A stretch of 64,000 nt of DNA from JBBSDP01 sp963754335. GTDB taxonomy: Bacteria; Planctomycetota; Phycisphaerae; Tepidisphaerales; Tepidisphaeraceae. The DNA is taken from the NCBI GenBank assembly GCA_963754335.1, contig CAVWFQ010000003.1, forward strand, positions 806,001-870,000, in the 5' to 3' direction. Positions 49,657 through 59,386 of this stretch are shown here, piece after piece. How positions within the stretch are numbered: the first letter of the stretch is position 1; each line of letters begins with the position of its first letter. A program made the position numbers and the translations under genes. The notes under the pieces were generated by a model. That model searched no databases. It was given only the letters and a program-made list of their open reading frames with translations, and was not told where the DNA came from.

Positions 49657-49666
49657 GGAGGCATCG

Positions 49667-50701
49667 ATGATCGTGGTAATGAAATCCGGTGCGCCGGCCA
49701 ATCAGGTCGAGCATGTCGTCAAACTGGTGAGGGAAATGGGACTGAAAGATCATGTAATCGTCGGAACCGAGCGAACCGTGGTGGCGGTCATCGGCGATGA
49801 CCGGTTCAAAGATCGCTCCGCGCTGGAAAGCGTCGAAGGCGTTGAAAAAGTAGTGCCGATCCTCGCGCCCTACAAAATGGCGTCGCGCGAGATTCAGAAA
49901 GATCGCTCGGTCGTCCCGCTTCTTTCGGGCAAGGGAAAAAGTGATGTGCCGAAAATAGGCGGCAAAAAGGTGGCGGTCATCGCCGGCCCATGCAGCGTCG
50001 AGAGCAAACAGCAGATTTGCGAAATCGCCCACGCCGTCAAGGAAGCGGGGGCCGTCGCCCTTCGTGGCGGAGCGTTCAAGCCGCGCACCAATCCGTATGC
50101 GTTCCAGGGCCTCGCCGAGGAAGGCCTCAAAATGCTCGCTTTGGCGCGGGAACAGACCGGACTCGGCATCGTGACCGAAGTCATGGCGGTAGAGCAGGTG
50201 CCGATGGTCGCCGACTATGCTGATGTGCTTCAGGTCGGTGCGCGAAACATGCAGAATTTCAATCTGCTCAATGCCGTCGGAGAGCAGCGCAAACCAGTGC
50301 TGCTCAAACGCGGAATGTGCGCCACGCTCGAGGAATTTCTTCTCGCCGCCGAGTACATCATGGCCAAGGGGAATTCCAATGTCATGCTCTGCGAGCGCGG
50401 CATCCGCACCTCGGAAGAATACGTTCGCAACACGCTGGCCCTCGCGGCGGTGCCGGCGCTGCATCGGGCAACGCATCTTCCGGTGGTTGTCGATCCCAGC
50501 CAGGGAACGGGCAAGAACTATCTCGTTGACAGCATGTGCCGGGCCGCGGTGGCGGCGGGAGCCGACGGGCTGATCATCGAGGTCCACAACGATCCCGAGC
50601 ATGCTCTGACCGATGGCGCGCAATCGATCACGCCGCCTCAGTTTGCGGAGATGATGCGGGCCATCCGCCGGATAGCCGCGGCTGTTGATCGCGAGGTATA
50701 G
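49667..50701 (+). CDS. aroF: 3-deoxy-7-phosphoheptulonate synthase (type I-beta, with ferredoxin-like domain)
   Basis: First step of aromatic amino acid synthesis: condenses phosphoenolpyruvate with erythrose 4-phosphate. 344 residues from ATG 49667 (GGAGG 5 nt upstream). The N-terminal ferredoxin-like regulatory domain (MIVVMKSGAPANQVEHVV to EKVVPILAPYKMASRE) is of the Thermotoga type that binds Tyr/Phe. The barrel shows VIAGPCSVES, RGGAFKPRTNPYAFQG, GARNMQNFNLL, PVLLKRGM and LCERGIRT, with VVDPSQGTGK and EVHNDPEHALTDG for metal binding. Regulation is probably both allosteric and by the upstream attenuator. Confidence 0.95.
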   Translation: MIVVMKSGAPANQVEHVVKLVREMGLKDHVIVGTERTVVAVIGDDRFKDRSALESVEGVEKVVPILAPYKMASREIQKDRSVVPLLSGKGKSDVPKIGGKKVAVIAGPCSVESKQQICEIAHAVKEAGAVALRGGAFKPRTNPYAFQGLAEEGLKMLALAREQTGLGIVTEVMAVEQVPMVADYADVLQVGARNMQNFNLLNAVGEQRKPVLLKRGMCATLEEFLLAAEYIMAKGNSNVMLCERGIRTSEEYVRNTLALAAVPALHRATHLPVVVDPSQGTGKNYLVDSMCRAAVAAGADGLIIEVHNDPEHALTDGAQSITPPQFAEMMRAIRRIAAAVDREV

Positions 50702-50705
50702 CGCA

Positions 50706-51305
50706 ATGCAATCTCCCAAGGCCGACCCCGTCGCCATTTCCGCAGCCGAAAGCCCCGAAGTTCCAACTGAAATTGAGACCGGGCGGCTTACCCTGCGCGC
50801 TCCCCGGGAAGGGGAATCGGCCGAAATCAACCGTGCAGTCCGCGAGTCAATCGACGATCTGCGTCGCTGGATGCAATGGGCCCAATTGATTCCATCGCTT
50901 GAGGAGTCCGAAGAGTACTCGAAGCGGTCGCGTGAAAAATTTGCTTCTCGCCAGGAATTGCCGATGCGCGCCTACCTGAAGGGGACACAGACATTTGTAG
51001 CCGGAACGGGTTTCTGCCGGATCGACTGGTCGGTTCCGAAGTTAGAAATCGGCTATTGGGTACGTCGCCGGTTTGCCTCCCAGGGGTTCGTCACGGAGGC
51101 CGTCCGCGCCTTGACGGAACTGGCGTTCGATCGCCTCGACGCGCGGCGCGTCGAGATTCGCACCGACGAGCAAAACGCTCCGAGCCGACGCGTCGCGGAA
51201 CGTGCGGGATTTACGTTGGAGGGAATCCTGAAGAACGAATGCCGAGAGGTCGCCAACCGCCTCCGAAACACCTGCGTCTACGCGATCGCCCGGGGCGAAT
51301 CATGA
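50706..51305 (+). CDS. GNAT acetyltransferase (RimJ/RimL-like)
   Basis: A 199-residue acetyltransferase: IETGRLTLRAPREGES opening, KLEIGYWVRRRFASQGFVTEAVRALTELAF (acetyl-CoA site, Q/RxxG variant RFASQG), and NAPSRRVAERAGFTLEGILKNE. Resembles the ribosomal-protein N-acetyltransferase-like group with unknown substrate. It begins 5 nt after the DAHP synthase stop and overlaps the next gene by 4 nt (ATGA). Confidence 0.87.
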   Translation: MQSPKADPVAISAAESPEVPTEIETGRLTLRAPREGESAEINRAVRESIDDLRRWMQWAQLIPSLEESEEYSKRSREKFASRQELPMRAYLKGTQTFVAGTGFCRIDWSVPKLEIGYWVRRRFASQGFVTEAVRALTELAFDRLDARRVEIRTDEQNAPSRRVAERAGFTLEGILKNECREVANRLRNTCVYAIARGES

Positions 51306-52011
51306 TTCGGGCTCGCATCGAGCATCTCATCGAATGGCTTGGGAACCGCGGCGTTGTGGTTTTCCTGGCGGTGTTGCTCGTGGTTTCCGGCACGTGGGCC
51401 TTCATCGCTCTTTCCGACGAAGTGCGCGAAGGGGACACCGAACGCTTCGACAATCGTATCAATCGCTGGATCTACGACCATCGGGGGCCGGCGTGGGTGC
51501 AGGAGTCCGGCGCAATCTCACGGCGTTCGGCGGGGTCACCGGGCTGACGCTCATCATTGGCGCAGTGATCGGACACCTGCTGATCACGCGGAAGTATCGT
51601 TCCGTACTGCTGGTTTTGATCGCCACGTTGGGCGGAGCGGTGATCGATGCAGGCCTCAAGCATGTATTCGACCGTCCTCGCCCGCCCCTTCGGCCGCCCG
51701 GCACGATTGTCTATTCGACGAGCTTCCCCAGCGGACACTCGATGCTTTCCGCTGTCGTTTATCTGACGCTCGGCGCCCTGCTGGCTCGCGTGACGCCGGG
51801 CAGGCGGATCAAGCTTTATCTCATCGGCATGGCCCTCCTGCTGACGTTTCTCGTGGGTCTAAGCCGCGTTTATCTGGGCGCTCATTATCCCACGGATGTG
51901 CTGGCCGGTTGGACGGCGGGGCTGGTCTGGGCAATTTTATGCTGGCTGGTGGCACGCGAACTCCAGCGCCGTGGCGCCGTCGAAACGGATCGCGCCGGCA
52001 GCCAAAAATGA
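51302..52011 (+). CDS. PAP2-family membrane phosphatase, one frameshift
   Basis: About 236 residues with five or six transmembrane helices. From ATG 51302 the first part (RGVVVFLAVLLVVSGTWAFI) breaks frame near 51500-51515 and continues NLTAFGGVTGLTLIIGAVIG. The three PAP2 phosphatase motifs are complete: KHVFDRPRP, PSGHS and SRVYLGAHYPTDV. It removes phosphate from lipid phosphates such as undecaprenyl pyrophosphate or phosphatidate. It overlaps the GNAT gene (translational coupling). Confidence 0.9.
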
Positions 52012-52098
52012 GGATTCGCTGAGAATTTCGGCCCGGGCAATCATCGGTTATACTCCCGCCTCTGCATCGGGCTTTATAGATCGAAAGGAACCGGGAAC

Positions 52099-54087
52099 AT
52101 GTCGGAAGCGTCGACTGGCATTGAATCGTCACTGAACGAGCGGCGAATTTTCCCTCCGCCGCCGGAATTTGCCAGGCAAGCTCGCATCGGCTCGCGCGAA
52201 GAATACGAGCAGCTCTATAGTCAGTCGATCGACAAGCCTGAAGAATTCTGGGGCGAAATTGCGTCCGAGCTCCACTGGTTTCGCAAATGGGACAAGGTAT
52301 TGGATTGGAAACCACCTTACGCGAAATGGTTCGTCGGCGGGAAACTCAATGTCTCCCACAATTGCCTCGATTTTCAGATCGAGCGGGGGCTCGGCGACAA
52401 GACCGCGATCCTCTGGGAAGGGGAGCCGGAGATGGGTGGCGCGGAAACCGGCGGAGAAATTCGCAGGATCACCTTCCGTCAGCTTCACGAGGAGGTCTGC
52501 CGCTTTGCAAACGGCCTGAAATCGCTCGGCGTGAAAAAGGGGGACCGGGTCACGATCTATATGCCGATGACGCCGGAAGCCGCCGTCGCGATTCTGGCCT
52601 GCGCTCGGCTGGGCGCGCCGCATTCGGTGATCTTCGGCGGCTTCAGCAGCCAGGCGATCGCCGACCGCGTTGAAGACGCCAAATCCGGTCTCATCATTAC
52701 CGCCGACGGCGGATTCCGTCGCGGGCAGGTCGTCGCGCTCAAACACAACGTCGACGCGGCTCTGAAAAAGACCGACTTGGTCAAAAAGGTGGTCGTGCTT
52801 CGTCGAATCGGGGAGGCTGCGCCGATCGAATGGGTCGAAGGGCGCGACATCTGGTGGCATGATCTGATCGCCGGCAAGAGCGCCGACTGTCCCGCCGAGC
52901 CGATGGACGCGGAGGACATGCTCTTCATCCTCTATACCAGCGGCTCGACTGGAAAGCCGAAGGGAATCATTCACTCGACCGGCGGATACCTGGTTGGCGC
53001 TTATCTCACGTGCAAAACCGTCTTCGATCTGAAAAATGACGACGTTTACTGGTGCACCGCCGACGTCGGATGGATCACCGGTCACAGTTATGTTCTCTAC
53101 GGGCCATTGAGTAACGGCGCGACGACGCTCATGTACGAAGGCGCGCCCAACTTCCCCGATTTTTCCCGATTCTGGGCAATCATCGAACGCCATAAGGTGA
53201 GCGTCTTCTACACCGCGCCGACTGCGATCCGCGCGTTTATGCGGGCCGGGCGACATCTGGTCGACAAGCACAATCTCGATTCGCTCCGCCTGCTCGGCAC
53301 GGTCGGCGAGCCGATCAATCCCGAAGCGTGGATGTGGTATCGCGAAGTCATCGGCCATGAGCGCTGCCCGATCGTGGATACCTGGTGGCAGACTGAAACC
53401 GGCGCGATCATGATTACGCCGCTCCCCGGCGTCACCCCAACCAAGCCGGGCACGGCGACGCTGCCGTTTTTCGGCGTCGATGCGGCGATCGTCGATCGCA
53501 ACGGCAATGAATTGCCTCCCAATCAGGGCGGCCTGCTCGTCATCCGCAAGCCGTGGCCGTCCATGCTCCGCGGCATCTTCAACGATCCCGATCGGTACGT
53601 GAAACAATACTGGACCGACGTTCCCGGCTTTTATTTCACCGGCGATGGCGCCCGCCGCGACGAGCTGGGTTATTTCTGGATCATGGGCCGCGTCGACGAC
53701 GTCATCAACGTTTCGGGCCATCGGCTGGGAACCATGGAGATCGAAAGCGCGCTCGTGGCTCATGAAGCCGTTGCCGAGGCGGCCTGCGTCGGCATTCCGC
53801 ACGAAATGAAAGGGCAGGGGATTGCCGCTTTCGTCACTCTCGCTCACGGTCGCAAGCCCGGCGAAGCCTTAAAAAAGGAGCTGACCGCATGGGTCGGTAC
53901 TCAAATCGGCAGCCTTGCCAAACCCGATCAAATTCGCTTCACCGATTCGCTTCCCAAAACCCGTAGCGGAAAGATCATGCGCCGTCTGCTCAAGGAGGTC
54001 GCCGGTGGGGGCGAAGTTAAGGGTGACGTCACGACGCTAGAGGATTACAGCGTCCTTGCAAAACTGAAGGAACAGGAGGAAGTGTAA
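52099..54087 (+). CDS. acs: acetyl-CoA synthetase
   Basis: 662 residues, typical Acs. Activates acetate with ATP and CoA. Motifs: adenylation P-loop FILYTSGSTGKPKGIIHSTGGY, CTADVGWITGHSYVLYGPL, DTWWQTETGAIMI, PGFYFTGDGARRDELGYFWIMGRVDDVINVSGHRLG and the C-terminal acetylation site region LPKTRSGKIMRRLL. AAAGGAACC precedes the ATG and a TATACT -10 lies at 52049-52054. The Lys in RSGKIMRR is the regulated acyl-Lys. The minus-strand open frame over it is a shadow. Confidence 0.97.
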   Translation: MSEASTGIESSLNERRIFPPPPEFARQARIGSREEYEQLYSQSIDKPEEFWGEIASELHWFRKWDKVLDWKPPYAKWFVGGKLNVSHNCLDFQIERGLGDKTAILWEGEPEMGGAETGGEIRRITFRQLHEEVCRFANGLKSLGVKKGDRVTIYMPMTPEAAVAILACARLGAPHSVIFGGFSSQAIADRVEDAKSGLIITADGGFRRGQVVALKHNVDAALKKTDLVKKVVVLRRIGEAAPIEWVEGRDIWWHDLIAGKSADCPAEPMDAEDMLFILYTSGSTGKPKGIIHSTGGYLVGAYLTCKTVFDLKNDDVYWCTADVGWITGHSYVLYGPLSNGATTLMYEGAPNFPDFSRFWAIIERHKVSVFYTAPTAIRAFMRAGRHLVDKHNLDSLRLLGTVGEPINPEAWMWYREVIGHERCPIVDTWWQTETGAIMITPLPGVTPTKPGTATLPFFGVDAAIVDRNGNELPPNQGGLLVIRKPWPSMLRGIFNDPDRYVKQYWTDVPGFYFTGDGARRDELGYFWIMGRVDDVINVSGHRLGTMEIESALVAHEAVAEAACVGIPHEMKGQGIAAFVTLAHGRKPGEALKKELTAWVGTQIGSLAKPDQIRFTDSLPKTRSGKIMRRLLKEVAGGGEVKGDVTTLEDYSVLAKLKEQEEV

Positions 54088-54162
54088 CTTCCACCCCTTT
54101 TACGCGCCCGCCCGCAGGGCGGGGAGTCCTGCTCCGGGTCAGACAAACAGCACTAAAATCTC

Positions 54163-54771
54163 ATGCGTTACAAATCGATCCTACTTTTCGGCGCACCCGG
54201 CAGCGGCAAGGGGACCCAGGGCAAGATCATCGGAAATATCCCCGGCTTTTACCACAACGCCACCGGCGACATCTTTCGCTCCCTCGATCTGCGAAGCGAA
54301 ACAGGCCGAAAGTTCTGGGAATACGCCGGTCGCGGCGAACTTGTCCCCGACGAGTTCACGATCAATCTCTGGAAGCAGTACATCAAGGGGGTTGAAATGA
54401 TCAATCAATTCCACCCCGACACGGAGTTTCTCGTTCTCGACGGCATTCCCCGCAATCTGACCCAGGCCCGACTTCTCGACGACACGATCGACGTGGTCAA
54501 GATCATCTATCTTCGCTGTACTGACCTCAGCAAAATGGTCGAACGTCTCCGGCGTCGTGCCCTTCGCGAAAACCGCTTCGACGACGCCAGTGATGATGTG
54601 ATCCGGCGTCGCCTTGAAGTCTACGAGCGCGAGACGCGGCCCGTGCTTGATTTTTATCCGCCAGAGAAGATCTTTCGCGTCGATGCGACCAGTTCCCAGA
54701 TCCGCGTCCTCAGCGAGATCGTGAAAGTGCTCGTCCCGATCAAAGAGCAGCTCGACGGCCACTCCGCGTAA
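54163..54771 (+). CDS. adk: adenylate kinase-like nucleoside monophosphate kinase
   Basis: A 202-residue P-loop kinase: LLFGAPGSGKGTQGK, ATGDIFRSLDL, LVLDGIPRNLTQARLLD and IYLRCTDLSKMVERLRRR, with the LID region short (RRALRENRFDDASDDVIRRRL). It interconverts AMP and ATP with ADP. The TGDIFR and DGIPRN variants differ from the standard TGDMLR and DGFPR, so a related NMP kinase role is possible. It follows acs by 75 nt. Confidence 0.85.
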   Translation: MRYKSILLFGAPGSGKGTQGKIIGNIPGFYHNATGDIFRSLDLRSETGRKFWEYAGRGELVPDEFTINLWKQYIKGVEMINQFHPDTEFLVLDGIPRNLTQARLLDDTIDVVKIIYLRCTDLSKMVERLRRRALRENRFDDASDDVIRRRLEVYERETRPVLDFYPPEKIFRVDATSSQIRVLSEIVKVLVPIKEQLDGHSA

Positions 54772-54956
54772 TTTCCCGCGCGATAACGCATGCAACTTCC
54801 CGGTTCGGCACTGCCGGGCGCAAGCCATTTCCGACCCGCAACACGTCAAAAAGTCTCGGTTTCCCCGTTTTTTACTAACTGAAATGCTTCTGAACGCTTG
54901 GCGGTTACTGGTATGCGATGTGCTTTATCTTTGGCGGTTCACACAAAGGAGCACCC

Positions 54957-55082
54957 ATGTACGAATTAGCAATGATGCATCCCGTCGCGGCGATCGGGTA
55001 TTCCCTCATCTATCTGCTATTTGGCGGCGGACTGGTTGGGGCCGTTGTAATATTCTTCGTTGCGAAAATGCTTGGTCAGTAG
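54957..55082 (+). CDS. small single-helix membrane protein (41 residues)
   Basis: ATG 54957 with a good Shine-Dalgarno (AAAGGAG, 6 nt upstream). It encodes one long hydrophobic helix: YSLIYLLFGGGLVGAVVIFF, residues 16-35, with N-terminal MYELAMMHPVAAIG and tail VAKMLGQ. A stable hairpin follows at 55096-55137. Not recognised as a known family. The hydrophobic helix, the RBS and the terminator make it a credible short gene. Confidence 0.65.
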   Translation: MYELAMMHPVAAIGYSLIYLLFGGGLVGAVVIFFVAKMLGQ

Positions 55083-55095
55083 GTCCCCAATTCAC

Positions 55096-55137
55096 AACGC
55101 GCCCGCATCGCAATGTTGTTACGCGATGCGGCGCGTT
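55096..55137. terminator. GC-rich hairpin between convergent genes
   Basis: Arms 55096-55111 and 55123-55137 pair over about 15 positions with an 11-nt loop, between the small membrane protein and the convergent ftsK end at 55149. No T-tract. Confidence 0.6.
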
Positions 55138-55148
55138 CGCGGGGCTGA

Positions 55149-57654
55149 TCAGACCGTCATCCCCGTTGCGGCGTCGGCGCTTTCACTTGATTTCATCTGT
55201 TCCCACTGATCGAGCGTGATATTGCATTCACGCGCCTGCGACCCCTTGTACTCCCCAAGAATTCCCGAAGCCGCCATCTGCTCGATCAGGCGTGAGGCTC
55301 GGCTGTAGCCGATCGTCAACCGCCGCTGGAGCAGACTTACGCTGCCGCGCTTCGTCTCGAGAATGATTCGCACGGCGTCATCGAACAGCTCATCTTTCTC
55401 CATGTCCGCGCCGCTGCCGCTTCCCATCGACTTGATCTGCACGAGGTCCGGTTCGTACTGCGCATCGGCCAGCGACCGGACGAGCTTGACGCTCTCGCGG
55501 ATTTCCTTGTCGTCGATGAAGGTTCCCTGAGCTGCGGATCGGCTTGCTCGCGCCCGGCGGAAGAAAGAGCATGTCGCCCTGGCCGAGCAACAGTTCTCCG
55601 CCGTTCTGGTCCAGGACGATCCGGCTGTCCATCTTGGTGTTGACGCGAAACGCGATCTTCGATGGCATGTTGGATTTGATCAGACCCGTCACAACCGTCG
55701 CCTGCGGCCGCTGCGTCGCGAGGATCAGATGAATTCCAACCGCGCGCGCTTTCTGCGCCAGGCGGACGATGAAGCATTCGACTTCCTTGCCGCTGGTCAT
55801 CATCAAGTCGGCCAACTCGTCGATGATGATCACGATGTACGGCATGTGCTTGGGAATCTTCGCCTCTTCCTCAGGAGTCGTCGGGGCAAATCGCTCGATC
55901 AGCTCCTCGCGCGTCAGGCGGTTGTAACCGGTGATGTTTCGCACGCCGGCCTCGGCGAGCAATTCGTATCGCTCATCCATCTTCTCGCACGCCCATTCGA
56001 GCACGCTGGTGGCCCGGCCGGTTTCGTTGATGACCGGGCACATGAGATGCGGAATGTCCTTGAACGGAGCCATTTCGACGACCTTGGGGTCGACCAGGAT
56101 CAGCTTCACCATGTCCGGGCGCTGCATGTACATGATGGACATGATGATGCGTGTTGATGCAGACGGATTTGCCCGAGCCGGTGGTGCCCGCGATCAGGCA
56201 GTGCGGCATCGCCGCAAGATCGGTGACCAGCGGCTCACCGCTGGCGTCTTTCCCCAGGAAAAGCGGGATGGCCTGCTTGGCGGTCGCATCGGGCGCGAGC
56301 TGCATCAGCTCTTTCAGCCGCACTTTTTCCTTCTGCTCGTTGGGGACTTCGATTCCGACCGTATTCTTCCCCGGCACCGGCGCGACGATACGAACGCTCA
56401 CTGCCATCAGCGCCCGCGCGATATCGTTGCTCAAAGCGGTGATGCTCGAGACCTTCACTCCGGCGCGAGCGAGAGTTCGTACATCGTGATGACCGGACCG
56501 GTGTCGATCTCGACGACATGTGCTTCGATCTGGAATTCGCGAAGCGCCTGCTCGAGCACGGCCGCCTTTTCGCGAACGAATTGCTCCTGGATCGCCGCAT
56601 AACCGTGCTCGGCTTCTTCCAGCAGATCCCAACTGGGAAGATGATATTCTCCCAATTCCTTCGGCGGTGGGGCCGGCGGCGGGGAGACCTGCCGCGGCTT
56701 CAGGGTGTTCGCAAGCTTAACGATAATGTCCATCCGCGGCGGGGGGGTCTCCTCCGCTGCACTTTCGATCACCGGCGACTGTTCCTCCAGCGGCGGCACC
56801 ACCGCCGCTTCAGATGGACCCGGGTCGGAAGAATCGACATGCGCCGCCTCTTCCGATGCGCTTTCGTCGTATGACAAATCGATCAATTCTTCGTCAGCCT
56901 CCGCGACCGCCGCGCTCAATTGCTTCGCCTTGCGCTCCAGAATCACCGGTGGCTTTAGCGGTTCGTCATCCTCATCCGCGAGCTTGCCCCGTTCGGGTTT
57001 CGCGCTCTTCGCCTTGGTTTGCCTGGCCGCCACTGCATCGCGCGTCACGAATTTCGGAAGCGACGGCAGCTTCGGCAAGGGCAGGAAATTCCAGCGAATC
57101 TGCGGGGTGTGATCCTTCACATGCGCAATCGCGTGTCCCACCACGCCCGGCGTGCGCAGCACCAGGTCATCGGCTGCCAGGAGCAATCCAACAAGTAGTG
57201 TCGTCGCCAGGATCAGCCGCGTGCCGGCGGTGCTGAAGTAATGCTGGAGAAAGTGCGAGGTCCCGATACCGATAATGCCGCCCTGTCCTTCAGGAAATCC
57301 GTCGTACGACCCCGGCTTGAAGTGATGTACCGCCGCGGCAAACGCGACCGACAGCAGCAGCAGGCCCGTCGCCCGCATCCACAAATCGCCAACCTGGCTC
57401 CGGAAGAGTCGCAGCACCAGGCAGACGCCGGTGAAAAACAAAATCGGAAAGACCCCCTGGCCAATGAATAGATAAAGGTAATAGGCAATCAGCGCGCCCG
57501 CGCTCCCGCACAAATTCGCGACCGGCGGATTAGGCTCAACCGCATGGCTCGGCCAGTCGGTAGCATGAAAGCTCCCCAGCGCCAGCAGCAAAAACATCCA
57601 GCCGCTTACGCCCAGAAACATCCCTACGTTTCGCAAGAGATTGGAGCGTTCCAT
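55149..57654 (-). CDS. ftsK: DNA translocase FtsK, three frameshifts
   Basis: About 835 residues. ATG 57654 opens four N-terminal transmembrane helices (FLGVSGWMFLLLALGSF; AGALIAYYLYLFIGQGVFPILFF; ATGLLLLSVAFAAAV; LILATTLLVGLLLAAD), then a Pro/Glu-rich linker and the motor. Breaks at about 56458, 56148 and 55530 interrupt the frame. The motor segments are LSNDIARALMAVSVRIVAPVPGKNTVGIEVPN, Walker A AGTTGSGKSVCIN, Walker B VIIIDELADLMM, DPKVVEMAPF and the gamma domain QRRLTIGYSRASRLIEQM. It moves the chromosome terminus at division and activates Xer recombination. An essential-type gene with three breaks points to assembly error. Confidence 0.92.
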
Positions 57655-57664
57655 AGTTGCCGTT

Positions 57665-58117
57665 TCAGGTTCCTGTATGCCCGAAGCCGCCATGGCCCCG
57701 GTCGGTGCTTTCCAGTTCATCGACCTCGACCATCTCAATCATCGGCACGGCCGCGATCACCATCTGCGCAATGCGCATGCCGCGTTCGATTGTGAACGCC
57801 ACACGCCCCAGGTTGATCAGCGGCGCCTGCACTTCGCCGCGGTAGTCGGCGTCGATCGTGCCCGGCGAATTGACCAGCGTGATCCCATGCCGGCTCGACA
57901 ACCCGCTCCGCGGTCGCACTTGCGCCTCATACCCCGGCGGCAACGCCATGCTGAAGCCGCACGGAATCAGCCGAATTTCGCCTGGCTGAAGCGTTACCGG
58001 CTCTTTCACCGCCGCAGGCAGGTCAAAACCCGCCGCAAGTTGCGACATCTTTGAAGGCAAAGGCAGACCTTCCGATCCGGGCATCCGTTTAACCTGTACT
58101 GTTATCGGGCGGCTCAA
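57665..58117 (-). CDS. dut: dUTP pyrophosphatase
   Basis: A 150-residue trimeric dUTPase: five motifs in order, GFDLPAA (I), RPRSGLSSRHGI (II), GTIDADYRGEV with the catalytic Asp (III), IERGMRIAQMV (IV) and the C-terminal RGHGGFGHTGT (V). It starts at TTG 58117 with GGAG 8 nt upstream. It precedes ftsK by 10 nt. Confidence 0.96.
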   Translation of the reverse strand: MSRPITVQVKRMPGSEGLPLPSKMSQLAAGFDLPAAVKEPVTLQPGEIRLIPCGFSMALPPGYEAQVRPRSGLSSRHGITLVNSPGTIDADYRGEVQAPLINLGRVAFTIERGMRIAQMVIAAVPMIEMVEVDELESTDRGHGGFGHTGT

Positions 58118-58221
58118 AATGAATTCTCCATTGTTTCGACCAATCGGGCGTTAAGTGACTTATACATAATAATTTGAGAGAATGTCCTGATACGCGCTGA
58201 AAGCCGGCCGGTAACGAGGTC

Positions 58222-58530
58222 ATGCAGTTTCATGCGTGCTTGGCTGACCTGTTCGGGAATTTGCAGCAGCCTCGTCCTCCGGCTGACATGCCCGCACAAT
58301 TGAACCGCCCGTCTTCGGAAGGTGTAACGGAATCCATCGTCGCTGGCGTCGCAATGGATACCTCCACCGAACCGCTCGACGACCTGACCGAAGAATGAGC
58401 GAAAGCAATGCCCCTGCACATCCGCGGCAACCTTTTCGCCGAGTCCCTGGAAGGGCCTCAGCCGGATCCGCAAACGCAGGGAGAAGCAGTGGACCTGATC
58501 GAAACTCGGCTCAAGGCGGCAGGCTTGTGA
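58222..58530 (+). pseudogene. possible small gene interrupted by an in-frame TGA
   Basis: The plus frame from ATG 58222 (GAGG 2 nt upstream, too close) reads protein-like for 58 residues (FHACLADLFGNLQQPRPPAD; GVTESIVAGVAMDTSTEPLD) and then meets TGA at 58396-58398. The same frame continues three codons later (ATG 58408) as MPLHIRGNLFAESLEGPQPD to DLIETRLKAAGL, stop 58530. Both parts share a soluble, acidic character. It may be two small genes, a decayed gene or a TGA readthrough. I do not recognise it. Confidence 0.35.
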
Positions 58531-59386
58531 CGAACCGGCTGAAAGCGCGGTCGGAAGAACGCTCCAGCCGCACCCTTGCAGCACATCTTTGAAACTCGGC
58601 GATTGATCTGAGAAGCAGATTGGAGATCAATGGCACGACCGAGGAATCTTTCAAAGCCCGGATCGAACCGGTCCGAAGCGTTTTGCGCTGTTTGCGATCC
58701 CCGCTCGTATGCTGATGGAACTTGGATTCTGCCCGGAAAATTCGGCGCACCCAGGACGGTTCATCGCTCAACATCGCACCCCGCGCGCGTAAATGCGAGG
58801 AAATGCAACGGTTTTGGGTTCCTTCAAAAATAGCCACATCCGTCGTTCGCAGTCGATCGTCAACTGAACACCATGCGCCTTTCCAGCGGGGCGGCGGATG
58901 CGGCGGGGCGCGACAGAATTTCGATGTCCCGCGCCGTCTCGGCAGCGTAAGTGTACGCCGGTCGGGATCTTGCAATTTTCGTTCCGCGCGACAATACCGC
59001 GCGGCGCTGCGGAGTGACTCGGCAATCGCGTGCCCGAAATGGCGATGCCCCTGCGGACATTGGTCCGGCGACGAGTCGCATGGCTCCCTTGTTACGGCGC
59101 GTCTGCTGACCCAGGATTGATTAGCTGAAAAGTCTGTTTCGATCGATGTTCATTTTTATCTGTCCCCTCACTATATAGACCGAAATTCGACGTTTTGGAC
59201 GCTAAGTCCTTCGCCGGCCTCGATATAAATTCTAGCAACAGGGAAGGGTATTTTTGCGCATCGAACGTGAGGTTCCTGATGACAAATGTTCGTTGAATAT
59301 GTGCTGTGAGGCCGAAATATAATGAGCGCCCGCGGCGCAGCAGTGGGCCGAATCCGAGGACAAAGCCTGTCGCATTCCCGCGGGGC
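58531..59386. other. 856-bp region with no recognisable gene
   Basis: Frames on both strands lack motifs and read like shadows. It contains a 29-bp segment (59057-59085) similar at 26 of 29 positions to 60202-60230 near the start of the PhyH gene. Confidence 0.5.
59057..59085 (+). repeat. dispersed 29-bp repeat shared with 60202-60230
   Basis: Begins ACATTGGTCCGGCGAC. The other copy overlaps the upstream end of the PhyH frame, which supports the downstream start at 60172. Confidence 0.55.

Noticed and set aside
49418..50830. 470-codon open frame on the minus strand
   Set aside because: Antisense shadow of the DAHP synthase gene, no recognisable domain.
52129..53847. 572-codon open frame on the minus strand
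   Set aside because: It is the exact antisense of the clear acs gene; Arg/Asp/His-rich composition without motifs, so a high-GC shadow.
58114..58584. 156-codon frame on the minus strand ending at the dut start
   Set aside because: The TTGA overlap with dut looked like coupling, but the sequence is Arg/Ser/Cys-rich and antisense to a more protein-like plus frame; only its last 39 residues look plausible.
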